A stretch of 64,000 bases of DNA from Christensenella sp. (GCA_022784465.1 JALFUR010000014.1:1-64000); one strand, 5' to 3'; shown: positions 45,218-53,890, counted from the stretch's first letter. A program made the numbers and translations. The notes: generated by a model from the sequence alone, not told the origin.

Positions 45218-45616
45218 TTATTTTTTTATAATACTTGTAAGAGTCATTGTATCTAAGAAATTATTGATTTCTTGGTATAATTTATCCCAAACGTCATGTG
45301 TATGACACTTTGCTTTATTTGGGCATTCATTTCCTTCTGCCAAACAGTCTGCAATAACTAAACCGTCTTCTAGAGTCCTAAGTATCGCTCCAACAGAAAT
45401 TTCATCAGGATTCTCTATATAGTATCCCCCTAAAACTCCTCTTGTAGCCTTAACAAGATCAGATTTTCTCAATGCCATAATTATTTGCTCAATATATTTG
45501 TCTGAAGATTCAACCGCATTAGAAATAACAGAAAGCGGCATAGCTCCTTCTCCAATATGTTCAGCCAAAAAGCACATTACTTTTAAACCATATCTTGCTT
45601 TGCTAGATAATTTCAT
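45218..45616 (-). CDS. iscR: Rrf2-family regulator, IscR-like with three cysteines
   Basis: The 132-residue winged-helix protein starts LSSKARYGLKVMCFLAEH and has KSDLVKATRGVLGGYYI, standard for Rrf2. The cluster-binding cysteines C-x6-C-x5-C (DCLAEGNECPNKAKCH) suggest an Fe-S sensor. It leads the iscS-iscU operon and should regulate it in response to cluster supply. The promoter carries repeated ACTCCTA sites. Confidence 0.94.
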   Translation of the reverse strand: MKLSSKARYGLKVMCFLAEHIGEGAMPLSVISNAVESSDKYIEQIIMALRKSDLVKATRGVLGGYYIENPDEISVGAILRTLEDGLVIADCLAEGNECPNKAKCHTHDVWDKLYQEINNFLDTMTLTSIIKK

Positions 45617-45621
45617 TAAAA

Positions 45622-45675
45622 AACTCCTACTAATTTACTAGGAGTTATTATACTATTAAAAATAATAGGAGTCAA
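45622..45675 (-). promoter_or_regulatory. iscR promoter with ACTCCTA operator repeats
   Basis: Minus-strand TTGACT (45670-45675), 17 bp, TATAAT (45647-45652) is a near-perfect promoter. ACTCCTA occurs overlapping the -35, again just after the -10, and inverted as TAGGAGT, the last two forming a perfect 8-bp-arm palindrome AACTCCTA...TAGGAGTT (45622-45646). The inverted copy contains the GGAG ribosome binding site. This suits autoregulation by the Rrf2 protein at both initiation and, by RNA hairpin, translation. Confidence 0.75.
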
Positions 45676-45705
45676 TTTGTTTAATTAATATAATTACATT
45701 TTATT

Positions 45706-46680
45706 TTATACTTGATTCATTGCATTTGATAAATATATCTTATATTCATCTATAAGTGATGATGGACCTACTATTTTTAAATCTTGGCCTAAAGAAAAAC
45801 ACCATGCAAAAAATGAAGCAGACATTATTACATTAGACTCTAATTGATACCAATCTTCATTAATTTGTTTAACTGATGGCTTAACAAATTTATCATAAAC
45901 CTGATTAGAAATGTTTCTATGAAATTGAATAGTTACAGGCTCTTCTTTGCCCCAATACATTGAAAATGCTTTTTTTCTTATATCGTTAATATTAATATTG
46001 TCTCTTTTAGCTTTTTCTTCTGTAACAACAACATTGTCCATTCTATCTATTCTAAAGATTGTTGCATCTTCATGATTATCACTTAATGCAATCAAATAAT
46101 AATAGTCTTCATTAATAAAAATATCTATTGGTGTATATACATATTCTTTTCCATTATTACGTATAACTCTTTCTCCCTTTGGAGATCTTTCAAAATACAA
46201 AAAAGATATTTTCTTCTTTTTAACAATAGCTTCAAAAATATTATTAATTGCATAATATATCTTTTCATTATTGTTTTTCTTTATATTAATGCTTTTTATG
46301 GTTTTCATAAGAATCTCACTTTTATGAGACCCTGCTAAAGACAACACTTTATTTGTCAATTCTTTTGATTTTTTTTCAGTCAAAAATCTCGCTGCATTAA
46401 TAGAATCTATTAAAATTTTTAATTCTACATCGGAAAATTCAAATGGTTCAGAAATAAAATACATGTTTGATCTACCTCTTGTAGACAAAACTTCGTATCC
46501 ATATTCATTCAATTGATTTATATCGTCATACAATACTTTTCTATCACAAGATATACCTTTTTCTTTTAGTTTATCAATCAATTGATAAGTAGATAAAGGA
46601 TGATCCTCGTCAGTTTCTCTTCTTAAAATGTCGTATAACAATAAAAGCTTAATCTTGTAATTTGAATTCTGATTTTTCAT
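45706..46680 (-). CDS. HTH/WYL-domain transcriptional regulator
   Basis: From the ATG at 46680 (AGAGGAA upstream) the protein has 324 residues. An N-terminal winged helix (LLLLYDILRRETDEDHPLSTYQLIDKLKEKG...DRKVLYDDINQLNEYGYEV) is followed by a WYL ligand domain (GKEYVYTPIDIFINEDYYYLIALSD, IFRIDRMDNV). WYL regulators often sense nucleic-acid or nucleotide ligands, including in defence loci, but this gene is monocistronic among housekeeping genes. Effector and targets are unknown. Confidence 0.92.
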   Translation of the reverse strand: MKNQNSNYKIKLLLLYDILRRETDEDHPLSTYQLIDKLKEKGISCDRKVLYDDINQLNEYGYEVLSTRGRSNMYFISEPFEFSDVELKILIDSINAARFLTEKKSKELTNKVLSLAGSHKSEILMKTIKSINIKKNNNEKIYYAINNIFEAIVKKKKISFLYFERSPKGERVIRNNGKEYVYTPIDIFINEDYYYLIALSDNHEDATIFRIDRMDNVVVTEEKAKRDNININDIRKKAFSMYWGKEEPVTIQFHRNISNQVYDKFVKPSVKQINEDWYQLESNVIMSASFFAWCFSLGQDLKIVGPSSLIDEYKIYLSNAMNQV

Positions 46681-46788
46681 TTGTTTTTTCCTCTTTTTTT
46701 CTTTAATAATAGTATATCTCAATTCTTTTTTCAATGTTAGCCTGTCCTAAAAATAGGACTTGTGGAAATGCAATCAGATTCAAATAAT

Positions 46789-47568
46789 TTATATTTTTAT
46801 TGTTTTATAACTATATCCATCTACTTTCTTAACGCTCAAACATGGGGCTCCTGCTGCAGTTAAAAGAACATGATCTGCAGAATATAATTCATCTAAATAA
46901 TATTCTCTTTCTTGTATTTCATATCCTTTTATTTTCATTTTTTTTATAAGATGTTTTCTGCTTACACCAGGAAGTATTAAGTTGTCTAATGGTGCAGTTA
47001 TAAATTTGTTTCCCTTTATAATGTGGACATTAGAATGAGAACATTCTGTTATTCTTCCATTTCTATGAAAAATAACTTCGTATACATTTTTGTCTTTTGC
47101 TTCTTTAGCTGCCATAACTGCTGGAATTAGATTTAAAGTTTTTAAGTCACAATGCAAAAATCTCGTGTCTTCTTTTGTAATACATTCTACATCTATATTA
47201 GATATAATCTTTTTTTCGTTAATCATTATAAGCAAATTGCCTTTCATATTATCGCAATAGGCATGTTCTCTTATTCCACTTCCCCTTGACATTTGAAAAT
47301 ATATCTGCAAATCTCCACAATCAAGCATCTTTACAAGATTTAAAATAATATCTTTTAAACTATCTTGATTTATAGGTGGATTTATTTTCATTTTTGCAAT
47401 GTTTTCATAAAATCTGTCTATGTGTTCTTCTAATAATATAACTTGATAATTAACTGCATATGCAACATCATATACACCATCACCAAAATATACAGCCCTA
47501 TCTAACATGGGTATTTCCATTTCTTCTAATTCGCCAATTTTTCCATTATAATAACCTAGACTCTTCAT
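46789..47568 (-). CDS. PLP aminotransferase class IV (D-alanine/branched-chain aminotransferase-like)
   Basis: The 259-residue enzyme shows MLDRAVYFGDGVYDVAYAVN (class IV N-terminal signature), the PLP lysine in DLKTLNLIPAVMAAKEAKDKN and ECSHSNVHIIKG with ILPGVSRKHLI near the C-terminus. The family includes D-amino-acid transaminase, branched-chain aminotransferase and aminodeoxychorismate lyase; the GDGVYD and KTLN motifs favour a D-amino-acid transaminase. GGAGG precedes the ATG. Confidence 0.88.
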   Translation of the reverse strand: MKSLGYYNGKIGELEEMEIPMLDRAVYFGDGVYDVAYAVNYQVILLEEHIDRFYENIAKMKINPPINQDSLKDIILNLVKMLDCGDLQIYFQMSRGSGIREHAYCDNMKGNLLIMINEKKIISNIDVECITKEDTRFLHCDLKTLNLIPAVMAAKEAKDKNVYEVIFHRNGRITECSHSNVHIIKGNKFITAPLDNLILPGVSRKHLIKKMKIKGYEIQEREYYLDELYSADHVLLTAAGAPCLSVKKVDGYSYKTIKI

Positions 47569-47652
47569 TCAAAATCCTCCAAATTATATATATGAAAAAA
47601 TGAAATATAAAATATCTTAAAGTGATTTAAAACAAGTATATAAATCTAAAAT

Positions 47653-48981
47653 CTATTCTTTAGACTGATTTACGTTTCTATTAATCTTGTTCCATTTTGG
47701 TTTTGTAAATGCGCCAATACACATAGTTAAACAATATATAACAGTAAATGCTGGGAATAACAACACTCCTGGTATTAACTCTCTTCTAGTTTTTGCTCCC
47801 ATTTTCTTATAATCAAGTAGAACAAGCAAAAAGCCTTGACCTAATCCACATAACAAGAACAAACAACAAACGGCAAAAGCTACAATTGTAAGAACAGATT
47901 TTAATCCCATTATTTGCCCAATTGGTAAATTGAAAAACAAAGCAGTAGCTTCTTGTGTCCAACATCCATTGACACCTAAATAAATAGCTGAATATATATA
48001 AAAGGCTGGAAGCCATGTACACAATAAAATACATATTATATTGAACATATATGTTAAAATTTGTTCTAGAAATGAAAATCTAAGTTTAGATATACTCTTC
48101 CATAAGAATAGCGGTGTATATTTGCCAAGTAATCTTATATTTCCAGACGCAATTCTTTTATTTCTATTAAATGTATCAGTAAAATTAGAAGGTAAATCTT
48201 CATAAACAATAGCATCCTCTACAAAATGACATTTTTCGCCTTCAAGCATACGCTTAAAATTAAATTCTGTATCCTCTGTTATTGAAGTTGTATCATATCC
48301 GCCAATTCTTTCAATTATATCAAAAGCAATCAAAGAACCTGGGCCATTAACATGAGCATCTATTCCCAATCTCTCCCTTGCTCTAGAAGAAAAACGTGAA
48401 TCAAATGTATAATATAAACCACATGCTTGCGTAAAATAGTTTTGTGTCATATTTATTCCAGATTCATATGGCCTAGCAATACGCACTCCACTATTATAAG
48501 CATCATTCATTAAACTTAAAAATTCATCATTACAATGATTATCCGCATCAAATCTAATAGAAAAATCATAGTGAATGCCAGTTTTTATTATTTCTTCATA
48601 AGCATGCTTTAAAGCATAAGCTACAATATGTTTTGATGGATCTTCATCATTTAATTCAAATACAACAGCACCAGCTTTCTCTGCCTCTTCTTTTGTATTA
48701 TCTGTACAATTGTGAGCAACAACATAAACATCAAACATTTCTCTTGGATATGTTTGCTTATCTATTAAATCTTTTACCGTGTTATAAATAACATCAGCTT
48801 CATTATGAGCAGGAATTACTACACAAATCTTAGATTTTTTATCTGATTTTGGGAATGTTTTCTTAGGCAAGAAAAACAACAACATATATATCATCTGCAA
48901 AATAAATGGAATTCCAATGAAATATAGTATTACATTGTTAATATTGTTTAAAACTATAAATAATTGTTGCGCCCAACTCAT
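47653..48981 (-). CDS. Membrane glycosyltransferase family 2
   Basis: The 442-residue protein has one N-terminal helix (about 15-38), a GT2 catalytic domain with VVIPAHNEADVIYNTV, RFDADNHC (DxD metal site), TEDTEFNFKRMLEG (catalytic Asp) and NRNKRIASGN, then about three to four C-terminal helices (about 295-425). This layout is shared with processive and non-processive membrane GT2 enzymes that build surface polysaccharide or glycolipid. It appears monocistronic. Substrate unknown. Confidence 0.9.
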   Translation of the reverse strand: MSWAQQLFIVLNNINNVILYFIGIPFILQMIYMLLFFLPKKTFPKSDKKSKICVVIPAHNEADVIYNTVKDLIDKQTYPREMFDVYVVAHNCTDNTKEEAEKAGAVVFELNDEDPSKHIVAYALKHAYEEIIKTGIHYDFSIRFDADNHCNDEFLSLMNDAYNSGVRIARPYESGINMTQNYFTQACGLYYTFDSRFSSRARERLGIDAHVNGPGSLIAFDIIERIGGYDTTSITEDTEFNFKRMLEGEKCHFVEDAIVYEDLPSNFTDTFNRNKRIASGNIRLLGKYTPLFLWKSISKLRFSFLEQILTYMFNIICILLCTWLPAFYIYSAIYLGVNGCWTQEATALFFNLPIGQIMGLKSVLTIVAFAVCCLFLLCGLGQGFLLVLLDYKKMGAKTRRELIPGVLLFPAFTVIYCLTMCIGAFTKPKWNKINRNVNQSKE

Positions 48982-49084
48982 ACCACTTTAATATTATCAT
49001 ATGAACTAGCAAAACAAAACCATATTTAGACAAAATATGAAATAATAAGACTTTTATGGCAAAAAATCCCAATATTAATCTATT

Positions 49085-49106
49085 TAGTATAGTAACTACT
49101 ATACTA
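49085..49106. repeat. Perfect 10-bp-arm palindrome
   Basis: TAGTATAGTA-AC-TACTATACTA abuts the stop codon of the truncated ATPase remnant at 49104. It may mark the deletion end point that removed the rest of the gene, or be an operator. The rest of 48982-49437 holds only the remnant and repeat copy A. Confidence 0.5.
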
Positions 49107-49253
49107 GATGATGTATAAAATATTATTTAAATTGTAAAAAATATCAAATAATAAGTATGATTTACCACATCTCCTAATTTCGGTAACAACTTTTATCATA
49201 CCATTATTCATCCTATCGATTATCTTTTGTAAATAATCATTTCTAGCAATCAT
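49104..49253 (-). pseudogene. Truncated AAA/DUF4143 ATPase remnant
   Basis: A GGAGAG ribosome binding site and ATG at 49253 open a 49-codon frame reading MIARNDYLQKIIDR...VVTEIRRCGKSYLLFDIF, then a stop. This is the start and Walker A of the ATPase type intact at 51004-52311 (TGIRRCGKSYLLKEIF). Everything after the P-loop is missing, and the expected Gly is Glu. It is therefore a decayed third copy in this locus. Confidence 0.8.
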
Positions 49254-49330
49254 ATTTCTCTCCAAACTAAAATTTTTGCAAGTTCTTGCACTTTTATAAT
49301 TTTGATGATTTCAATATAATTGAGATTTGT

Positions 49331-49380
49331 TATCCCTAACGGGTTTGATACTTTTATCAAACCAATTAAGAATTTTTTAT
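49331..49380 (+). repeat. Dispersed hairpin repeat, copy A
   Basis: TATCCCTAACGGG is followed by GGTTTGATA / TATCAAACC (9-bp perfect stem with 4-nt loop) and a T-rich end. Copies B (50751-50800) and C (52375-52414) share the CTAACGGGYTT core and the hairpin. It lies 58 bp after the stop of the minus-strand ATPase. Confidence 0.75.
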
Positions 49381-49437
49381 CTAATGTCTAAGTATTTATA
49401 AAGCTAGGACTTTTATACTAAGATATTGCATAATTTT

Positions 49438-50658
49438 TTAAGATAAAAATAAATCCTTTTTATGAGTCAAAAAATCTATAATATTTAAATGCGTAATTCC
49501 GTTTCTAGACATATCAATTGTATCAAGGCTTAAAACATATTTAGGAGATGCATCTTTAATCGGTGAAAAAGCACTGAATTCTCTAGCTATTGTTTCCTCG
49601 CTTTCCATTACATACGCAACTTGAATAAAACACTTCCTACCATTCTTAATTACAACAAAATCAACTTCTCCTTTATACGTTTTACCAATATATACTTCAT
49701 AGCCTCTAGATAGCAATTCAACACAGATTAAGTTTTCTAAAAATCTTCCACGGTCATAATTGTTTGAGTTAGATTTTATAATTCTCATTCCATTATCAAT
49801 TGCGTAATATTTTGGATTAGATCTAAGAATTTGTTTGCCAGAAATATTGTATCGATATATAGGTTTTATCAAAAATGATTTTTCCATCCTATCAAGATAA
49901 TTATATATTGATTTTATTGAACAGTACTCTACCCCACCATTATTAGATTTTAAATAATTATAGATTGATTCTGGATTAAACTCATTTCCAGCGTTTAGTA
50001 AAACATACGATGCTATTCTATTGAATTTTATCTTTTCTATTTCTGCATCTCTTGAAAATATATCTTTTTCACAAATATTGTTATACAATTCATTTAAATA
50101 AGATTTGACATCATCCTTCGATTCTAAATTAAATCTAAAGGGATATCCTCCTAACTCTAAAAAGTCTGCAAAGTTATTAATTAATTGATTCCCTAATTCT
50201 TTTTTATATTGTTCGCTTTCTTCGAAGCAAAAAGGATAAATATTAAATTCAATTATCCTTCCCGTAAGTAATGTAGATATTTCAGATGACAACATTTTGG
50301 AATTTGAACCAGTAATAAATATAGAGCAATCAAATGATACTCTAAAAGAATTTATAGCTTTTTCAAATTCTGATACATGTTGAATTTCATCAAAAAAAAG
50401 ATATTGTTTATTTGTCCCTTTGTGTTCTTTTACATATGTATTTAGTTTCTTATAATCAGATATTTCTTCAAAATCCAGATTTTCAAAGTTCATGTAGAGT
50501 ATATCTTGTTCGTTGACACCTTTTTCCTTAAGTTCATTAATAATTAACTCTAGCACTTTTGATTTGCCAGCTCTTCTAGAACCTACTAACACTTTAATAA
50601 TATCTAAATCATAAAAAGGACGTATTTTTTCTAAACACCTTTCTCTTTTAAGTAACAT
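49438..50658 (-). CDS. AAA ATPase with DUF4143 C-terminal domain (first copy)
   Basis: From the ATG at 50658 (GAGGTG 6 nt upstream) the protein has 406 residues. Walker A is VLVGSRRAGKSKVLELI, Walker B QYLFFDEIQHV, sensor FITGSNSKMLSSE. A winged-helix region and a DUF4143 nuclease-like domain with VELLSRGYEVYIGKTYKGEVDFVV (the E...E-V-D-F pattern of restriction-endonuclease folds) follow. Such ATPases are common, horizontally variable and of unknown role. A GTG three codons earlier is open but less likely. Flanked by repeat copies A and B. Confidence 0.9.
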   Translation of the reverse strand: MLLKRERCLEKIRPFYDLDIIKVLVGSRRAGKSKVLELIINELKEKGVNEQDILYMNFENLDFEEISDYKKLNTYVKEHKGTNKQYLFFDEIQHVSEFEKAINSFRVSFDCSIFITGSNSKMLSSEISTLLTGRIIEFNIYPFCFEESEQYKKELGNQLINNFADFLELGGYPFRFNLESKDDVKSYLNELYNNICEKDIFSRDAEIEKIKFNRIASYVLLNAGNEFNPESIYNYLKSNNGGVEYCSIKSIYNYLDRMEKSFLIKPIYRYNISGKQILRSNPKYYAIDNGMRIIKSNSNNYDRGRFLENLICVELLSRGYEVYIGKTYKGEVDFVVIKNGRKCFIQVAYVMESEETIAREFSAFSPIKDASPKYVLSLDTIDMSRNGITHLNIIDFLTHKKDLFLS

Positions 50659-50750
50659 TGCAATCACCTCATTTGTATTATATCAACATTTTTCAAAAAT
50701 TGCAAAAATTTTTATTTTTTGTAAAAAAACATATTGTACGATCTTTTATT

Positions 50751-50800
50751 TATCCCTAACGGGCTTAATACTTAGATGAAACCTATTAGGGCTTTTTATA
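50751..50800 (+). repeat. Dispersed hairpin repeat, copy B
   Basis: It begins with the same TATCCCTAACGGG as copy A; the inner hairpin has drifted (GGGCTTAATACTTAGATGAAACC) but CCCTAA/TTAGGG arms and a CTTTTTA end remain. It separates the two divergent ATPase genes. Confidence 0.65.
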
Positions 50801-50890
50801 AATAATAGATTTTCTTTGCTTTTCACTTTGCGTTCTTTAGTAAATATAGATATTTTTAATATTATTTTTAGAAAATTTTTTTATTATTCT

Positions 50891-50925
50891 AAAAAAACAT
50901 AGAATTCTATGAAAAAAGAGATTTG
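50891..50925 (+). repeat. 35-bp direct repeat with EcoRI-centred palindrome, copy 1
   Basis: Contains the 14-bp palindrome CATAGAATTCTATG (50898-50911) between A-runs. It differs from copy 2 at one base (GAGA instead of GAGG), which destroys the ribosome binding site seen in copy 2. No open reading frame follows; a terminator does. Confidence 0.85.
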
Positions 50926-50949
50926 CCAATTGACGTTGGCACTTTTTTT
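50924..50949 (+). terminator. Terminator between the two direct repeats
   Basis: TGCCAA-TTGACG-TTGGCA is a 6-bp stem followed by a C and seven Ts. Its right arm doubles as the -35 of the downstream promoter. It looks like the end of a gene that is no longer present, or an attenuator. Confidence 0.65.
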
Positions 50950-50964
50950 ATGTTAATATATAAT
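50936..50964 (+). promoter_or_regulatory. Promoter of the second ATPase gene
   Basis: TTGGCA (50936-50941), a 17-bp spacer and TATAAT (50959-50964) form a promoter whose start site would fall near 50971, at the beginning of direct-repeat copy 2. The palindrome in that copy would then cover about +3 to +17 and could act as operator or RNA hairpin. Confidence 0.65.
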
Positions 50965-50966
50965 CG

Positions 50967-51001
50967 AAAAAAACATAGAATTCTATGAAAAAAGAGGTTT
51001 G
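50967..51001 (+). repeat. 35-bp direct repeat with EcoRI-centred palindrome, copy 2
   Basis: Identical to copy 1 at 34 of 35 positions, palindrome at 50974-50987. Its end, GAGGTTTG, provides the ribosome binding site for the ATG at 51004. Confidence 0.85.
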
Positions 51002-51003
51002 TT

Positions 51004-52311
51004 ATGATTGAAAGAAATCAATATTTATCAAAATTAATATCTGCAAAAAATAATGGTTTTCCAAAAATCATTACTGGCATTAGAAGATGCGGTAAATCCT
51101 ATTTATTAAAAGAAATCTTTAAAAAGCACCTTATTGAAACCGGAGTGTCAGAGAATCAGATTATTATAATAGATTTAGATGAGCTAAAAAACGCTAAATA
51201 TAGAAACCCAATTGAATTAGATAAATATATTAGAGAGCATTGCAATAAAGACACAATGAATTATGTGTTTATTGATGAATTGCAACTAGTTTCTTCTATC
51301 ATAAATCCAATCTATACTGAGGGAAAATATGTAATTGCAAAAAAAGAAGACAAAGATATTATTACTTTTGTTGACGTAATATTAGGCCTTTCGAGAGAAA
51401 AATATATAGATATTTATGCTACAGGATCGAATTCTAAAATGTTATCCAGTGACATTATTACTGAATTTAGAGATAAAGCTACAAATATTACATTAACTCC
51501 TTTATCATTTGAAGAATTTTGTAATTACAAAAATAGTTCCTCTTCTGACACTATATTTGAATATATGAGATATGGTGGTATGCCACTAGCTGTTTTAAAA
51601 GAAGGCGAACAAAAGAAAGAATATCTAAAAAATTTATTTGAGACGACTTACTTCAAAGATATACTTGAGCACAATAATTTAAAAAAAAGCGAAGCATTAG
51701 ATTCTCTATGTAATATTATTAGTGAAGAAACCGGGCAACTTTTCAATAGCACGAGAATCGCTAATATATATAAAAACACTACAAGAAGCAAGATAGATAA
51801 AGATACTGTAGAGCAATATATAAATTATTTTATTGATTCATTTATAATTAAAGAAGTAAGAAGATTCGACGTTAAAGGAAATAATGAAATCGGTGCTCTT
51901 AGAAAATATTATTTTGTAGATAATGGTCTAAGAAATGCAAGATTGAATTTCGCTTATGAAGACGAAGGACAAATGATTGAAAACATGATATACAATGAAT
52001 TGATTTATAATGGTTATACGGTCAATGTCGGGTCTTTTGAAAAATATGAAAAAGATAAAAACGGAAAAAGCATTAGAAAATGCTATGAAATTGATTTTAT
52101 TGCTAAAAAGGGATCAAAAAAATATTATATTCAAGTCAGCAGTGATATTTCTTCATTAGAAACCAAAACAAGAGAAATTAGACCATTTATTGCACTAAAT
52201 GATTCTTTTCAAAAAATTATCGTAATAAATAGACCACTTGAAGAATCTTTAGATAACAATGGATTTGTTATCATTGGTATCGCAGATTTTCTATTAAGAT
52301 TTATTAAATAA
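51004..52311 (+). CDS. AAA ATPase with DUF4143 C-terminal domain (second copy)
   Basis: The 435-residue protein has Walker A IITGIRRCGKSYLLKEIF, Walker B YVFIDELQLV, sensor YATGSNSKMLSSDI, then a helical/winged region and a DUF4143-type domain ending with EIDFIAKKGSKKYYIQVS (the E-x-D...Q pattern of the nuclease fold). It is only distantly similar to the first copy; the decayed remnant at 49104-49253 is closer to it. It is flanked by repeats B and C, lies beside tRNA-Thr, and has its own promoter and terminator, so it behaves as a self-contained cassette. Confidence 0.92.
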   Translation: MIERNQYLSKLISAKNNGFPKIITGIRRCGKSYLLKEIFKKHLIETGVSENQIIIIDLDELKNAKYRNPIELDKYIREHCNKDTMNYVFIDELQLVSSIINPIYTEGKYVIAKKEDKDIITFVDVILGLSREKYIDIYATGSNSKMLSSDIITEFRDKATNITLTPLSFEEFCNYKNSSSSDTIFEYMRYGGMPLAVLKEGEQKKEYLKNLFETTYFKDILEHNNLKKSEALDSLCNIISEETGQLFNSTRIANIYKNTTRSKIDKDTVEQYINYFIDSFIIKEVRRFDVKGNNEIGALRKYYFVDNGLRNARLNFAYEDEGQMIENMIYNELIYNGYTVNVGSFEKYEKDKNGKSIRKCYEIDFIAKKGSKKYYIQVSSDISSLETKTREIRPFIALNDSFQKIIVINRPLEESLDNNGFVIIGIADFLLRFIK

Positions 52312-52316
52312 AATCA

Positions 52317-52364
52317 AAAAGCTAGACTCGTTTAGGTATTAACCTATTTGTGTCTAGCTTTTAT
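52317..52364 (+). terminator. Terminator of the second ATPase gene
   Basis: AAAAGCTAGAC / GTCTAGCTTTT form a perfect outer stem with a nested AGGT/ACCT hairpin in the loop, ending in TTTTAT. Confidence 0.88.
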
Positions 52365-52374
52365 ATAAATATAT

Positions 52375-52414
52375 AATTTCTAACGGGCTTGATAATTGTA
52401 TCAAACCATTTTTA
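52375..52414 (+). repeat. Dispersed hairpin repeat, copy C, abutting tRNA-Thr
   Basis: CTAACGGGCTTGATAATTGTATCAAACC repeats the core of copy A; GGTTTGATA-type arms remain (GCTTGATA / TATCAAACC) followed by ATTTTTA. It ends directly at the CCA end of the tRNA gene and may serve as the transcription terminator for asnS-tRNA on the minus strand. Confidence 0.7.
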
Positions 52415-52490
52415 TGGAGCTGGCGACGAGATTTGAACTCGTGACCTAATGATTACGAATCATTTGCGCTACCAACTGTGCCACGCCAGC
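52415..52490 (-). tRNA. tRNA-Thr (anticodon CGT)
   Basis: The minus-strand cloverleaf is complete over 76 nt: acceptor GCTGGCG/CGCCAGC, D-arm GCAC...GTAGC, anticodon stem AATGA/TCATT around TTCGTAA (anticodon CGT, reading ACG), T-arm ACGAG-TTCAAAT-CTCGT, discriminator T and an encoded CCA. It starts 8 nt after the asnS stop codon. Confidence 0.97.
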
Positions 52491-52498
52491 ACCAACTA

Positions 52499-53890
52499 TT
52501 AAAACTCTGCAGTTCCTGTTGTTCTTGGGAATGGAATTACGTCTCTTATGTTTTGCATTCCTGTCAAATACATAATTAATCTTTCAAATCCCAAACCAAA
52601 TCCTGCATGCTTTACACCACCATATTTACGAAGGTCTAAATACCACCAGTAATCTTCTTCTTTTAGTCCTAGTTCTTTCATTCTATCTAAAAGTAGATCT
52701 AATCTTTCTTCTCTTTGGCTTCCTCCGCAAATTTCGCCTACCGCTGGAACCAATAAATCTGCAGCAGCAACAGTCTTTCCATCATCATTTAATCTCATAT
52801 AAAAGGCCTTGATTTCCTTTGGATAATCTGTAACAAAAGTAGGCTTTTTAAATACTTGTTCTGTCAAATATCTTTCGTGCTCTGTTTGTAAATCAGCACC
52901 CCAATATACAGGGAATTGGAATTCATCTTTATGTTTTTCAAGAATCTCTACTGCTTCAGTATAAGAAATTCTAGCAAAATCTGATGAAACAATATGTTTT
53001 AATCTATCGATTAATCCTTTATCTACGAAATTGTTAAAGAATGCAAGTTCTTCTGGACATTTTTCAAGAACATCATTAATTACATACTTAATCATGTCTT
53101 CTTGTAAATCCATATCGTCATGCAAATCAGCAAAAGCTATCTCTGGCTCAACCATCCAAAACTCTGCAGCATGTCTATTTGTATAACTTCTTTCTGCTCT
53201 AAATGTTGGACCAAATGTATATACATTTCTAAAAGCTAAAGCGTAGCATTCTGCACTTAATTGTCCAGATACTGTCAAGTTTACACTCTTGCCAAAGAAA
53301 TCCTTTGTAAAATCAATTTTGCCCTCTTCTGTTTTTGGTAAATCATTTAAATCTAATGTTGTTACTCTAAACATATCTCCAGCGCCTTCACAATCTGAGC
53401 CTGTAATTAATGGAGTATTTACATATACAAAATCTCTAGAAGCAAAGAATGCATGCAAAGCTTGAGCTGCAACACTTCTAACTCTAAATACAGCTTGGAA
53501 AGTATTCGCTCTTGGTCTTAAATGAGCAATTTCCCTTAAATATTCTAGAGAATGTCTTTTCTTTTGCAATGGATAATCTGGTGTTGATGTTCCTTCAACA
53601 AAAACTGCTGTTCCTCTTATTTCAAAAGGTTGCTTCATTTCTGGTGTTACAACAACTTCACCTTGAACTTTAAGTCCTGCACCAACGTTTTGAGAAATTA
53701 TTGTCTTATAATTTTCATATGTTGCATCTAATACAACTTGTGTTGTTTTAAAGTAAGTACCATCACTAATTTCAATAAAAGCAAAATTCTTGCTATCACG
53801 AATAGTTCTAACCCATCCATATACCTCAACTTGCTTTCCTGAATAATTGTTATAGTTCCTATTTAGTTCTTTTAAAGATATCTTTTCCAT
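52499..53890 (-). CDS. asnS: Asparaginyl-tRNA synthetase
   Basis: This class IIb enzyme charges tRNA-Asn. The N-terminal OB fold ([26 protein letters not shown]) binds the anticodon; motif 2 is [21 protein letters not shown], motif 3 [15 protein letters not shown]. The AsnS-specific end is [15 protein letters not shown]. From the ATG at 53890 (GAGGAAA upstream) the length is 463. The tRNA-Thr gene lies 8 nt downstream on the same strand. Confidence 0.96.
   Translation of the reverse strand: MEKISLKELNRNYNNYSGKQVEVYGWVRTIRDSKNFAFIEISDGTYFKTTQVVLDATYENYKTIISQNVGAGLKVQGEVVVTPEMKQPFEIRGTAVFVEGTSTPDYPLQKKRHSLEYLREIAHLRPRANTFQAVFRVRSVAAQALHAFFASRDFVYVNTPLITGSDCEGAGDMFRVTTLDLNDLPKTEEGKIDFTKDFFGKSVNLTVSGQLSAECYALAFRNVYTFGPTFRAERSYTNRHAAEFWMVEPEIAFADLHDDMDLQEDMIKYVINDVLEKCPEELAFFNNFVDKGLIDRLKHIVSSDFARISYTEAVEILEKHKDEFQFPVYWGADLQTEHERYLTEQVFKKPTFVTDYPKEIKAFYMRLNDDGKTVAAADLLVPAVGEICGGSQREERLDLLLDRMKELGLKEEDYWWYLDLRKYGGVKHAGFGLGFERLIMYLTGMQNIRDVIPFPRTTGTAEF

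Noticed and set aside
50891-51001. CRISPR-like repeat pair
   Set aside because: Only two copies, with the second forming part of a gene leader, and no cas genes; better explained as a duplicated promoter/leader.
48982-52414. Integrated mobile element with att duplication at tRNA-Thr
   Set aside because: I searched the stretch for a second copy of the tRNA 3' end and for an integrase and found neither; kept only as an accessory hotspot.
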